Source of the DNA: Sphaerolaimus hirsutus
Taxonomy: Eukaryota; Nematoda; Chromadorea; Monhysterida; Sphaerolaimidae
Assembly: GCA_964036195.1 (NCBI GenBank)
Contig: OZ038452.1
Coordinates: 11,898,704 to 11,962,703 of the forward strand
DNA: 64,000 bases
Direction of reading: 5' to 3'
Below are positions 13,201-21,357 of the stretch, one piece after another (position 1 is the stretch's first letter; each line of letters begins with the position of its first letter). A program made the position numbers and the translations under genes. Under the pieces are notes generated by a model, which did not search any database, was not told where the DNA came from, and worked only from the letters and a program-made list of their open reading frames with translations.

Positions 13201-16200
13201 AATATCGAATATCGATATCGACTATTTTTTCGATATATCGAACCTGTATTGTGTCCTTCAATAAAGTTTTCATTTTCATTTTGAGATATTTATGATTGAT
13301 CTGATTTGCTTATAGTATTGTATTTAATGAGTAAAAATACAGTATTTATAATGTCATTTTTGTTGGAGTGCTAAAATTGAAGCTAAAATGCTGATATGCT
13401 ATTTTTTGCAACATGCCCTTAAGCAATTAGGTAATAAGTATAAACTGTAATATCTACCAATTGTTATTTGTCTGATACACTTTGATTCTACTTTTGAGTG
13501 ATGTAAACCTTGTTAAAATCACTTGTACCATTCACATTTCAGTAAAGAGATGTTAACCATGTGTGCAACCACATGAAAATACACCACTTGAATATGCCAC
13601 TTGAAATATGCCTTGCTATACCAAAAGCAAATCGCAATATCGAATATCGAAAATATCAAAATATCGAATATCGAATATCGACCATTTTTCAATATCGAAT
13701 ATCGAATATCGATATCGAGGTTCCATATCGTATCGATATCGAATATCGAGTTTCAGAAAAAAATATCGAATATCGATATCGAAAAGTCATATCGTTCGAA
13801 CCCTAGTTTTCAGGCTGTTGCCGCAAAGTATCTTCAAAGCTTTGGTTTTCAGTCGATTAGATTGAAAATTTAATTTCAATTGTTTATCGTAAATTCTCGA
13901 CTTGAAATATTTGACCATTGTAGATGAACACACCAAATTTCATTTATTTTCAAATAATAAAGATTTTGTCTGCCAACACCATGGCCACCGTATTTCCTTG
14001 GAATAGTCCCCTCGAAATACCTCCGCCCAAAATGAGTAATTATAAAGAGAATGTAATTGACAAAAACTGCAGTTTGTGTGATCTGTTTGATGCAGAATAC
14101 ACGCTAAAAACAGTGACTGAGTTACGTTAGGACAGGGAATACGTTTACATCTACATAAGTCGTACATTAGTCGGACACCTATTAAGCGTGTCGGTTTTTG
14201 TTGCATCCTTCTACTTCTGCATACGTTACAAACAATTCATACGTATACTTGGGTTCAAAAAGTCCTGGCGAAATAATAAACCCCCTTCGAAGTATTGCCT
14301 CCATCGGATTAACCCCCCCTAAAACTTTGCACTCTGAAAAAATAAACCCGAAATACGGGGTGAGGGCCCATTCCGCATCAAAGCCCATTCCGCATGTAGA
14401 CCCATTATAGACACATTATGCCTGCAGGGGTAAGAAAGGCGGGTGGGTAACAATACCCCAAAGCGCCCAGCTATCTATCTATCCCTGGCGCAATTTTTGT
14501 TGGCTACATTCCCTTGAACACCCCCCACACCCGCAAATTGCCTAGCTATCTAGCTATCTGGAGCGCTTTTGAGCAATTTTACCCTAATTTTCACCAAAAT
14601 TCCCTAATTTTCCTACTTCTTATAGATTTTCACCTTCAAAATAACTAGGTCATGTGTTTCATTACCTATTTTCAACATGCCAGGTATAATTAAATGTGTT
14701 CCGGGTCAACATGCGGGATGGGTTTAGATGCGGAATAGTGCACTGTCAAATACGGTATGTAAAAATGTGCGCCAACTATTTAATTTACAAGTAGCATATG
14801 TAAACAATCAAGATTAAGCTAAATACACCTGGAAAAGGTCTTCATCTAGTTGGCACTGCGCCATGGCCATTGTATCCCTCAATTGTGCCGCGCTCAATTT
14901 CAATTTCTCACTTTCCAAGTCCAATACCGGCATCAGCTTAGCCACGTATTAAACACAAGCGTCAACACAGTCAGTTTGACCCATGACAGTTTCCAATTCA
15001 GTCACGACCTTTTGCGCCGATTCGAGCGCCTTGTGGGCGGAGTCGATTCTGACCGTCGCGGATGCGTTCATGCTCATCAGCGCATTTAGGGCCGCCGTGT
15101 CGAACTGCGCGTTTAGCCGTTCTTACTAGTGATGGAGAAAGCGCCAGACTTTTGGCGCCAAGCGCCAAAGGCGCCATGACGCATCTCCCAGGTGAAACGC
15201 CAAGCGCCAGAGGGCAATTGCGCCAAGAGCCATGGCGCTTTTCCATCACTAGCTGTTACGTACGCGCATTGATAGAGACTTTCAATGTGGTAAACAATTG
15301 GGGCCAAATCCGCAAGTGGAGTAGTAACAAAACATCTTGCGCGGATTCGTAATTTGGCATGAAAACACAACAAAACAAAAAGAAAACGTAAGTGACAAGT
15401 AATTGTTTAGAAATTTACTTGTCACTTATAGGCTCACTTGCCACTTGACTTACCAGTCATAACTCCACTTATAACCCACCACATTTCTTGTCACGTCTCC
15501 ACTTGCCAAATTGGCACTTTGATTCCACACTGCACAACTAAATTTATATTAAGATGCAACGAACATTCAGTTGCTCTTGCAGGCTGGCCGATTTCGCACA
15601 CAGATCAGCCAATTTGTGATGTTGCCATGGAAAAATGGCAGCCTTCATGCCTTTGTCCAATTCGCCATCTATCTCACTCAATTCCCTCGATACTTGGCCC
15701 AACATCCCCAAAAATTCCTCAATTTTTCCCTTGGGCCAGCCAACATTGGCCGTTAACTCCGCGTGAATCAGATCTGGCATTTTTTCGTTGGCTAGCAGCT
15801 GCTGGCTCGTAGCCGCCGCGCATTTTCGCACTTGCTCAATGCTTTCCGATACGCTGAAATGGAAAAATACTTACCATATTTCCTCGAAATACCCCCCTCT
15901 CGAAATATTCCCCTCAAAATGAGCACTATGAATTTTTAAGCCCCCCCTCGAAATACCCCCTCAAAAATAGGCACTGTGAATTTAAAAGCCCCTCCCCCTT
16001 GAAATACCCCCCTCAATTGAGTGAAAAGAGAACGTAGATGACAAAAGCTGCGGTTTGTGATCCAGACAATGTTGTGTGTCAACTGGTCTGTGTCAACTCA
16101 GATTTCGGCTTCACGTGTCGCAGAGCGATCTCCAAATCCACATGCGAAAGAATAAACATTCAGGCAAGTATTTACATTGGAAGATCGCTCTGCAACACGT

Positions 16201-19136
16201 GAAGCCGAAATCTGAGTTGACACAGACCAGTTGACACACTACATTGTCTGGATGACATGACACACGTGCGTCAACTTGGTCTACCAATTATGTGAAAGTC
16301 TTATTTGCGGGTTTATAAATCCATAACCGCCATTTTCAGGGGGGGGGGTGATTGCAATCTAACCGCTGTCCCCGTTTTTACAATGCAGCGAATGTGCAAG
16401 CCGACCTGTGCACATCCTGCGCCACCTCGCGGCTGCGCTCTTCCAATTCTTGCAAACCTTCGCTCGCCGAAATGCACTTTTCTCGGGCATACACGCATCT
16501 CAGCAGGGAGCCTTGAGCCGCGTGCCTGGCTTCTTCAACCATTGACTTCAGACCGGAAATGCGCCCTGGGGGCAGTCCCAGACCCTGTAAATTGTCAAAT
16601 GTCATTCAAAGTGCCTAAAGTTATGGAAAATGTCGTGCAAAGTGTCACAAGGACGTATTTAACAGGGCATTTTACATGACTTGGCACACTGCCTGAGATT
16701 GTCTTTTTACAGGGTCTGGAACTGGCACCGGGAACGTCGTTTATGAGCCAGTCGTCACAGTTGCCGATCGGCTCCGCGTACAGCCCAGTGCGCTCAGTGT
16801 CTCCAGCGTCGCGGACACACTGCGATTGGTGTTTCATTAAAATACTCAGTGGGTTTGATACTCTGCGCTATCACTTGTTTATCTGCCAGGTTTAAAGTTG
16901 CCAACTATAATTACCTAATGCATCTGGTTTGTGTAAAAATATAAAAAAAAATTTATCGTGAATACCGTATTTCTTCGATTTTATTGACCATCAATGTATT
17001 GTTTCATAGGTTATTTTTGAGGGGCAATGTTAATGAGCACGGCAAAGTCAATGAACATCGTTATCCAGATTGTATTTTTCGTCTGTATTTGTAAAGTAGG
17101 TAAGTATGAATGCTGCCAGAAAAGCGCCAAGCGCCAAGAGCACTATGGCGCTTTTTGGTTTGGTGCTAGCGCGAGCCAGGCGCCAGCGCCATAGCGCTTT
17201 TTACCTATACCTATATCGTTGGCACACTTCCAGCGTGAGCCACGGTGCAAGATGTCAAGACACTGGAGTATGCTAAATTTGTTAAGTGATTGGAAATTAG
17301 AATCATTATTGCACCAAGCCAAGGGCGCCATTCAAGTGTTTCGGCTGAGCGCCAGTGACAGCGGCGCCACTGATTCACGAAAAGGTCGGCGCCATGGTGT
17401 TGCATATTTTTGAACACTCGAGCAAACCGCATCAAACGCGTCATCCCATGACTAACGATGTCATACCCTCAGGAAAAAAGTACTTCAATTTATAGGTGTT
17501 TTTTTTCGAAAATTACTCTTCAATATTTTGATTTTTTTCTTCAAAAATAATCTTTTCATATTTTCAAATAAAAAAATTTACCGTAAATCCTCGAATAAGT
17601 CCTCCCCCTCGAATAACTCCCCCCCTCGAATAACTCCCCCCTCTTGCGAGCATGAGGAAAAAATAACTCCCCCCCTCGAATAACTCCCCCCTATGATCGA
17701 TGCAAATAAGTCGTGTCACATTAAAAAACATTTCGATGAAGCCAGACAGATCAAAAACGCCATGGTCTGGTTCATTGACTGCAAAGGCAGTGCAGCGTAA
17801 GCAACGTAAACACAAAATAATGTTTTACCTAAAGCGGCGATGTTCGTACTTATGCACTGAATATTCTGACGAAAAAACAACTCCCCCCCTCGAATAACTC
17901 CCCCCCTCGATTAACTCCCCCCTCAAAATATTCTGACGAAAAAATAACTCCCCCGGGGACTTATTCGAGGATTTACGGTAGATACTTTTAAATTTTTCCA
18001 CAAAATTATTGCATTTTCGAATTATTCTTCAGAATTTTGGATACATCTTTACATATTGCGGCCTCCCTAGCTGTTACCGCAAACACATCTGCATCGCAAA
18101 CACATTTTTCAGACGCTGCAAATATCTTCGATGTGAATCGTTGTTTTTGTGTTTCTGCATATTATATGCATTGTCAACCAAAAATATGGAGACAAAACTT
18201 TGATTCGAAAAACCTTTTTGAATTTTCAAAATTCTCTAGAAAACAATATGTTTTTAGTGCTTTTTCAAGGGGTGAAATGAAAATTCAAACGTTTTCGAAT
18301 TTTCAAAAACATTTCCCTTCGTTACCCATAACCCGCATAACGAGTACCTAATGCTTATAATAACATCGTCTGAACTCACCTTTCGACACGAATTGAGATG
18401 TTTTTTCGTCTGGAAGTACAAGGACCAAAATTTGTCCATCAGCTTAATGAAATCCTGTGAATCATTGAAGCTTTGCGTGGCCTTTTTCAACTTGTCTCGG
18501 GTTTCGGCCAACTGGGGGCAGTCCCGGACCCTGTAAAAAGCCCTGTATAATGTCAAATGTAATGCAAAGTGTGAAATTCGTGTAAAATACTCTGCTAAAT
18601 GGCAAGTTTGCCATTTTGCAGGGCATTTTACATGACTTTTGGCACTTTGCATGACATTTGACATTGTGCAGCGCTTTTTACAGGGTCTGGGAGTGGCACC
18701 TGGTGCGCCACTGCGCCATTTCCGGGCGACTCTTCGTTTATTGGCCGCACATATTGGCCTTCGATGTCATCCAGCATCGTGCCCAGAGCCTGTAAAAGTG
18801 GCAATGCGATTTACAGGATGAAACTCGACGGCATTCTACTTTTATGGCGAAATATGGCGCCATTTTTGCCGGCGACAACCAGTAACTGGCGTGGCGTCAT
18901 CATTTTACATTTCGTTACAAATGTGTTGAGAAAGTATCTGACACTATTTTCTCTTGAATTCAAATTTGGCATGCAGCCAATAAAATTTGACAGTATTCTA
19001 ACAACGGTTAAAAAACACCTTCCCAGACCTCCAATCTTGAGGTGTGCTCCTCGCTGGGCTGTTCGACGTTCGATAATAATTGATCGATTTCTCCGTCCAC
19101 CCTGGATAACTTCTCCATAGCCGCATTTGTCAATTT
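4006..19136 (-). CDS. Multi-exon host gene for a helix-rich protein (13 exons, partial)
   Basis: Thirteen coding blocks on the minus strand join at GT-AG sites with matching codon phases, giving about 688 codons without a stop. In transcript order they are 19029-19136, 18700-18789, 18380-18511, 16729-16819, 16382-16565, 15565-15853, 14988-15104, 14829-14936, 9634-9759, 8876-9091, 7083-7267, 6651-6841 and 4006-4232. The product is rich in heptad-like helical segments (for example QLEAANAKLAQLASEIDSV) with one acidic, Gly/Pro/Ala linker followed by a basic patch (exon 12). It looks like a coiled-coil or spectrin-like structural protein, but I do not recognise the family. The first and last exons of the gene are not identified. 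Introns range from 51 nt to about 5.1 kb and are filled with transposable elements; two short introns are introner-like. Continuous phase across all 12 junctions argues for a live gene, not a relic. Confidence 0.75.
4550..5170. mobile_element. hAT-like MITE, GGGATC-cored, copy 1
   Basis: 621 bp with inverted ends TAGGGTTCAAACGGGAT / ATCCCGTTTGAACCCTA and a perfect 8-bp target duplication CTGTCGAA (4542-4549, 5171-5178). Both flanks are long runs of GGGATC; a unique centre (4800-4945) is shared with the copies at 47468, 55211 and 57910. Confidence 0.93.
5180..6050. repeat. Intronic GTACTCGAGTAC repeat block
   Basis: Many degenerate units of 'actcgagtacagaaaacgta' type interrupted by A/T-rich sequence. 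No open frame. Confidence 0.4.
6051..6650. other. Intronic AT-rich sequence with degenerate repeats
   Basis: No coding region seen. 6120-6240 and 6440-6640 hold 'aataaagcgaccccc' and 'cgaggggg' TACGGTA-type remnants. Confidence 0.3.
6651..6841 (-). CDS. Host gene, exon 12 (linker with basic patch)
   Basis: 191 nt, phase 2 to 1. Encodes KLGAKERGQKAAGEEPMDVD, then a Gly/Ser/Ala/Pro linker and a basic patch SRKRPAQHR that could be a nuclear localisation signal. Acceptor CATTTCAG, donor GGAA|GTATTTG. Confidence 0.75.
6905..7035. mobile_element. Introner-family element inside an intron (copy 3)
   Basis: Inverted ends CAGTCCTGCACCCTGTAAAG (minus strand) and the complement near 6905-6916, with the same 'catggcacttgacactttac' interior as the two introner-like introns. 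Here it sits within a larger intron between exons 11 and 12 and does not itself define the splice sites. Confidence 0.55.
7083..7267 (-). CDS. Host gene, exon 11
   Basis: 185 nt, phase 0 to 2, begins VERAGDGDLPQRLQRLEA. Acceptor AACGACAG, donor GCTG|GTTCG. Confidence 0.75.
7770..8520. repeat. Intronic GTACTCGAGTAC / AAAGTAAA repeat block
   Basis: Degenerate tandem units of 'gagtaaaatactttt' and 'gtactcgagtac' type, with no open frame. Similar blocks lie at 5180-6050, 19200-19365 and 48640-48760. Confidence 0.45.
8876..9091 (-). CDS. Host gene, exon 10
   Basis: 216 nt (72 codons), phase 0 to 0, begins YTNVLAILQELSVQAQDI and ends KLEQI. Acceptor AAATACAG, donor ATT|GTCAGT. Confidence 0.75.
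9225..9388. mobile_element. MITE with ACGCTAGTTGACATCGACA inverted ends
   Basis: Ends CCCACACACGCTAGTTGAC and its reverse complement (9362-9384), about 29 bp each, enclose a further internal inverted repeat (GTCAACTGG...). A partial copy lies near 58690-58720. Confidence 0.7.
9634..9759 (-). CDS. Host gene, exon 9
   Basis: 126 nt (42 codons), phase 0 to 0, begins DAARQLEAANAKLAQLAS. Acceptor CTTTTCAG, donor ATCCAG|GTTTGC. Confidence 0.75.
10160..11165. mobile_element. Foldback element nested in the hAT-like element
   Basis: Arms of roughly 250 bp are reverse complements: the left starts GGCTGAAAAGTCCCCGGGCA (10163) and the right ends TGCCCAGGGACTTTTCAGC (about 11143-11162). Complementarity continues through 'gtacatcagtacaaaatgac'. 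No coding capacity seen. Confidence 0.8.
10748..10841. mobile_element. 94-bp hAT-like MITE with TTTTTAAA core
   Basis: Ends TAGGGTTGG / CCAACCCTA and a perfect 8-bp target duplication GTAGTGAC (10740-10747 and 10842-10849). The core is runs of A, T and AAATCAGATTT. It is the innermost of three nested elements. Confidence 0.9.
11675..12276. other. Intronic sequence with simple repeats
   Basis: No gene seen. Holds G-run and C-run repeats of the 'cgaggaaatacggta' type (11725-11756) and a (TA)n run at 12159-12178. Confidence 0.3.
12277..12720. repeat. Intronic repeat with CTTGTGACA inverted units
   Basis: Inverted 'gcttgtgacattcac' / 'gtgacattcacaagcg' units bracket a 400-bp block ending in CCCACACACTAGTTGACG, the end type of the element at 9225-9388. 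A degenerate element is likely. Confidence 0.4.
13111..13805. mobile_element. hAT-like MITE with ATATCG core
   Basis: 695 bp with inverted ends TAGGGTTCAAACGATAT / ATATCGTTCGAACCCTA and a perfect 8-bp target duplication GTTTTCAG on both sides. The two ends are built of tandem ATATCGAATATCGAT units around a non-repetitive centre (13260-13630). Its first 12 bases match the GGGATC-cored family. Confidence 0.9.
14362..14745. mobile_element. Repeat element with ATTCCGCAT ends
   Basis: Starts around CCCATTCCGCATCAAAGCCC and ends around 'gggtttagatgcggaat', with tandem 'agctatctatc' inside. Related copies lie at 60737-60900 (reverse) and 63405-63640. Confidence 0.5.
14829..14936 (-). CDS. Host gene, exon 8
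   Basis: 108 nt (36 codons), phase 0 to 0, begins LMPVLDLESEKLKLSAAQ. Separated from exon 7 by a 51-nt GT-AG intron. Donor TTCCAG|GTGTAT. Confidence 0.75.
14988..15104 (-). CDS. Host gene, exon 7
   Basis: 117 nt (39 codons), phase 0 to 0, begins FDTAALNALMSMNASAT. Acceptor ACGCGCAG, donor ACT|GTCATG. Confidence 0.7.
15127..15251. mobile_element. hAT-like MITE, GGCGCC-cored, copy 1
   Basis: 125 bp with terminal inverted repeats TAGTGATGGA... / ...TCCATCACTA and an interior of GGCGCCAAGCGCC units. Flanks GTTCTTAC and GCTGTTAC match at 6 of 8 bases, an aged 8-bp target duplication. Sits in the intron between exons 6 and 7. Confidence 0.7.
15565..15853 (-). CDS. Host gene, exon 6
   Basis: About 289 nt, phase 2 to 0, the longest exon found. 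Begins VSESIEQVRKCAAATSQQLL and ends LQEQLN. Acceptor CATTTCAG, donor AAT|GTTCG. The left edge may be one base off. Confidence 0.75.
15854..16063. repeat. Intronic TACCGTATTTCCTCGAAATA-type repeat
   Basis: Several short units 'cctcgaaatacccccctc' repeat here. The same family is scattered through the window (for example 9450-9500, 11725-11755, 13985-14035, 60610-60690). Confidence 0.5.
16064..16252. mobile_element. MITE with long inverted arms
   Basis: Two arms of about 70 bp (16064-16135 and 16184-16252) are near-perfect reverse complements, including CAACTGGTCTGTGTCAACTC and its complement, with a spacer of about 50 bp. It lies in the intron between exons 5 and 6. Confidence 0.65.
16313..16381. 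other. Intronic TACCGTA/poly-G repeat remnant
   Basis: A G-run and 'tataaatccataaccgcc' remnant between exon 5 and the upstream inverted repeat. No gene seen. Confidence 0.3.
16382..16565 (-). CDS. Host gene, exon 5
   Basis: 184 nt, phase 1 to 2, encodes GRISGLKSMVEEARHAAQ and further helix with several Cys. Donor CATT|GTAAAAA. Confidence 0.7.
16566..16728 (-). mobile_element. Introner-like element forming a whole intron (copy 1)
   Basis: A 163-nt intron that coincides with an inverted-repeat element of the same family as 18512-18699: it opens GTGCCAGTTCCAGACCCTG and closes CAGGGTCTGGGACTGCCCCC plus AG. Excision restores the frame (phase 1) between exons 4 and 5. Both splice sites are supplied by the element's terminal inverted repeats. 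Confidence 0.75.
16729..16819 (-). CDS. Host gene, exon 4
   Basis: 91 nt, phase 0 to 1, begins CVRDAGDTERTGLY. Acceptor AATCGCAG; donor CCCG|GTGCCAG, which opens the next introner-like element. Confidence 0.65.
16820..18379. other. Intron between exons 3 and 4
   Basis: About 1.56 kb holding GGCGCC-type repeats (17115-17200, 17325-17400) and the TA-flanked element at 17579-17980. No other coding block was found. Confidence 0.5.
17579..17980. mobile_element. Tc1/mariner-like MITE with TACCGTAAATCC ends
   Basis: 402 bp with inverted ends of about 24 bp (TACCGTAAATCCTCGAATAA and complement), TA at both borders as expected for Tc1/mariner insertion, and inner tandem 'cgaataactccccccct' units. 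Confidence 0.75.
18380..18511 (-). CDS. Host gene, exon 3
   Basis: 132 nt (44 codons), phase 0 to 0, begins LAETRDKLKKATQSF. Acceptor CCCCCAG at the introner end; strong donor AAAG|GTGAGT. Confidence 0.8.
18512..18699 (-). mobile_element. Introner-like element forming a whole intron (copy 2)
   Basis: This 188-nt intron is an inverted-repeat element from end to end. On the minus strand it opens GTGCCACTCCCAGACCCTG and closes with the near-complement CAGGGTCCGGGACTGCCCCCAG, whose last bases are the acceptor. Removing it joins CACCAG to TTGGCC and keeps phase 0. The inside carries inverted copies of 'catgacatttgacattgtgca'-like sequence, also seen at 16566-16728, 6905-7035 and about 61218-61385. 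Confidence 0.75.
18700..18789 (-). CDS. Host gene, exon 2
   Basis: 90 nt (30 codons), phase 0 to 0, begins ALGTMLDDIEGQY. Acceptor TTTTACAG, donor CACCAG|GTGCCAC, which is the first base of an introner-like element. Confidence 0.7.
19029..19136 (-). CDS. Host gene, exon 1 of those found
   Basis: 108 nt, phase 0 to 0. Acceptor ATCATGCAG, donor GAG|GTCTGG. Encodes a helical stretch beginning KLTNAAMEKLSRVDGE. Confidence 0.65.
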
Positions 19137-19367
19137 CTGCATGATTTTTGGATTTTGGCAACTGTTGGTGTTGGTGTTCACAGTTAAAATGTATTTACAT
19201 TTACCCTCGAAAAATACATATACATAAATATACCTTGAGTACTGTGTCATTACATTTACATATACGTTTACATTTACTAAGTACTCGCTTTTACATTTTC
19301 CGTGGAATAACGTATTCGATTTGACATTTTTTGGAAAAAAAGTATTTTACTCACGTGTACTCATGGG

Positions 19368-20130
19368 CAGGGTTGGCAAAATCTCAAAAAAAAATAAAAA
19401 TAAAATAAAAATAAAATGGAAAATTTGACAATAAAATAAAATAAAATAAAATGGAAAATTAATAAAATAAAAATACAATTTTACTAAAATTCAAATTTTT
19501 GTAAAATTTTAGTTAAATTGTACAATAATTCAAATTTTTGTACAATTTTAGTAAAATTTTACAAAAACTCAAGTGTCTGTTAAATTCTATAGAAAGTTTT
19601 TCTATCACATTGCTTAAGCTCCTAGCTGTCAATTTGCAGAACTAGTGCCTTGTTGTATTTTTCATAGTTGTGATTGAAACATATTGTTGCTCAAAATTGC
19701 AAATTTTCACATTTTTTAAAATATTTTCACCTCAAAGATCACTAATTTATGTGATTTGTTTCCCATTTTCTTCGTTCCATACCTTGAAAAAGCCTATATA
19801 TTGAACCCCGCAAGCCTTCCCCCCACCCAAAAAACCCCCAAATTTTAGGTATCTTCCCTTGGGAGGAGCTATTAGATGCATATATCCAGGACCTCCTGCG
19901 GGTCAAAATACAAAATGCCTACCTCACAACTCGTGTCAAAAGTTTACATAAAATTTTTTGTATTCATCTGCATCTAGCATGCACATTGTTTTATGTCCTT
20001 GCATCCAAGATTTCCGATTTTTTGTAAAATTTTTGTAAAATATGGTTTCATTTTATTTTATTAATGACATTTCAGAATAAAATAAAATAAAATAAACTGA
20101 AACATGAATAAAATCCGCACATGAATAAAG
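19368..20130. mobile_element. hAT-like TTTTA-cored element, truncated by the giant retroelement
   Basis: Begins CAGGGTTGGCAAAATCTCA and runs as the reverse of the 9891-11674 family, but stops after 'gaaacatgaataaaat' without its last 60 or so bases, where the retroelement LTR begins. The break suggests a deletion at the retroelement border. Confidence 0.65.
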
Positions 20131-20181
20131 CATAGCGCCATCGATGTACCGTTCTATGGTAATTCGCACTGAATCACCGTC

Positions 20182-20199
20182 CCAGAGACGTAGGTCTGG
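20182..20199 (-). other. Shared-loop hairpin 1 (3' LTR)
   Basis: Inner stem CCAGA/TCTGG, loop GACGTAGG (+ reading). Outer stems ATCACC/GGTGAT and an 11-bp pair CTATGGTAATT/AATTACCATAG; the whole fold spans about 20131-20247. Repeated in the 5' LTR at 45879-45896. Confidence 0.85.
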
Positions 20200-20389
20200 C
20201 ACTTTGGTGATCTGGCGCCAATTACCATAGCTGGCGTCCACTGCGCCGTAAGTCTCCTACAAGTTAGGTTTCATATAGGGCGACGTCGAAATGACGTCAC
20301 TTGGTCTAAGGATGGCCCGTGTGGCATTTCAGGCGGCTAAAGCGCCATAATTAGGGTTTGGTAGCGTTAATTGACGCTGGGTCACCATC

Positions 20390-20407
20390 CCAGAGACATA
20401 GGTCTGG
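20390..20407 (-). other. Shared-loop hairpin 2 (3' LTR)
   Basis: Inner stem CCAGA/TCTGG with variant loop GACATAGG; outer stem GGGTCACCA/TGGTGGCCC. Repeated at 46087-46104. Confidence 0.8.
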
Positions 20408-20490
20408 CACTTTGGTGGCCCGCCGTCGATTCTCGCATTACATACTATACCGACCTTTTGAGCGCTGGCTCAGCGCGAACAGGCATCACA

Positions 20491-20502
20491 CTTCCTCCCC
20501 CC
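20491..20502 (-). promoter_or_regulatory. Polypurine tract (plus-strand primer) of the giant element
   Basis: Minus strand reads GGGGGGAGGAAG immediately upstream of the LTR start TGTGATGCC. The same tract with its adjoining LTR start is found again at 32921-32965. Confidence 0.75.
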
Positions 20503-21357
20503 TTTTCTAAAAGTGCGGGTTAGCTAGCGCAGCAGCGGCGAAGAGTGTGTTATCTACTGTTTCAAGGAATTGTCGACTGATATTGATATTTTCATGTATT
20601 TAAAGCGTTGCGGTGTATTGCAGGTAAATGTTTGAGGTGAATTACAACTACTACGAGGTCGCAAGTGGAACCCTGGAAAAATACGCAAACATGTGCACTG
20701 GAAGCACCCTAATAAAGCGTCGAAACAGAATCTAAAATTATGGCAAGAAAAATTTTAAGGCAAGAGTCATGAGAACCGTAAGTGAGACCGTAAGACAAGT
20801 GGAATGCCACTTAAAAGAAAAGATCAGCTAAACGTGACTAAATGAGACCAACTACAAGGCTAGAAAATATTCACAACAATACGAAATACAACAATTCACA
20901 AAAGGGATCCCGGTAGAAAACATTCAGCTAACAGTTCTCAGTCTAATCGCAAGCACAAACAATGACATTTTTCTGGGTGGCACAAACGCAGCTACTAATC
21001 AATTCGCGGCTAACTTCACAAAACACGTGGCTCAAGCGGTTTACCTCCACACAATTACCAAAAATCGCCGCGTGCAACTGATTGACTGCACTTACTAAAA
21101 GGAAATTTCAGAAAAGCGATATCAAAACGTACACAATGGGTGCTTTGGTCAGTCCCAGGGACGTAGGCTTGGCACTTTAGACCGCTGCACCCAATTTACA
21201 CTAGAAACTAAATTACTACGCGTCGTGGTTCACCTGTACCATAGTAAAAGAATGATAGCGAATACAAAAATAGCTTTTAACAATTATTGTGTTGAAATTA
21301 CTACGGTTGGCCTAAAGCAGAGAATCATACTCAACGCAGCATTGTAGCCATTGGCAT
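20503..21357. other. 3' untranslated region of the giant element, distal part
   Basis: No open frame. Lies between the stop of the spliced small gene and the polypurine tract, and contains hairpin 3. Confidence 0.5.
21155..21172 (-). other. Shared-loop hairpin 3
   Basis: Inner stem CCAGG/CTTGG (one G-U), loop GACGTAGG; outer stems GGTC/GACC and TGGGTGC/GCACCCA, all perfect. Confidence 0.88.

Larger units (their letters stand above)
20131..20490 (-). repeat. 3' LTR of the giant element
   Basis: Starts TGTGATGCC right after the polypurine tract; 20131-20443 is repeated at 45828-46140. Contains two of the shared-loop hairpins, a TGACGTCA palindrome (20292-20299), a TATA-like box on the minus strand (CCTATATGAAA, about 20268-20278) and a GCGCTG/CAGCGC hairpin (20462-20476). 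The outer end at 20131 is probably truncated because it does not end in CA. Confidence 0.75.

Noticed and set aside
16570-16740. Splicing of exons 4 and 5 at the inner GTAAAA/TTTACAG sites of the element
   Set aside because: That choice leads to a stop codon or loss of phase; the outer GTGCCA and CCCCCAG sites keep the frame in both introner-like introns.
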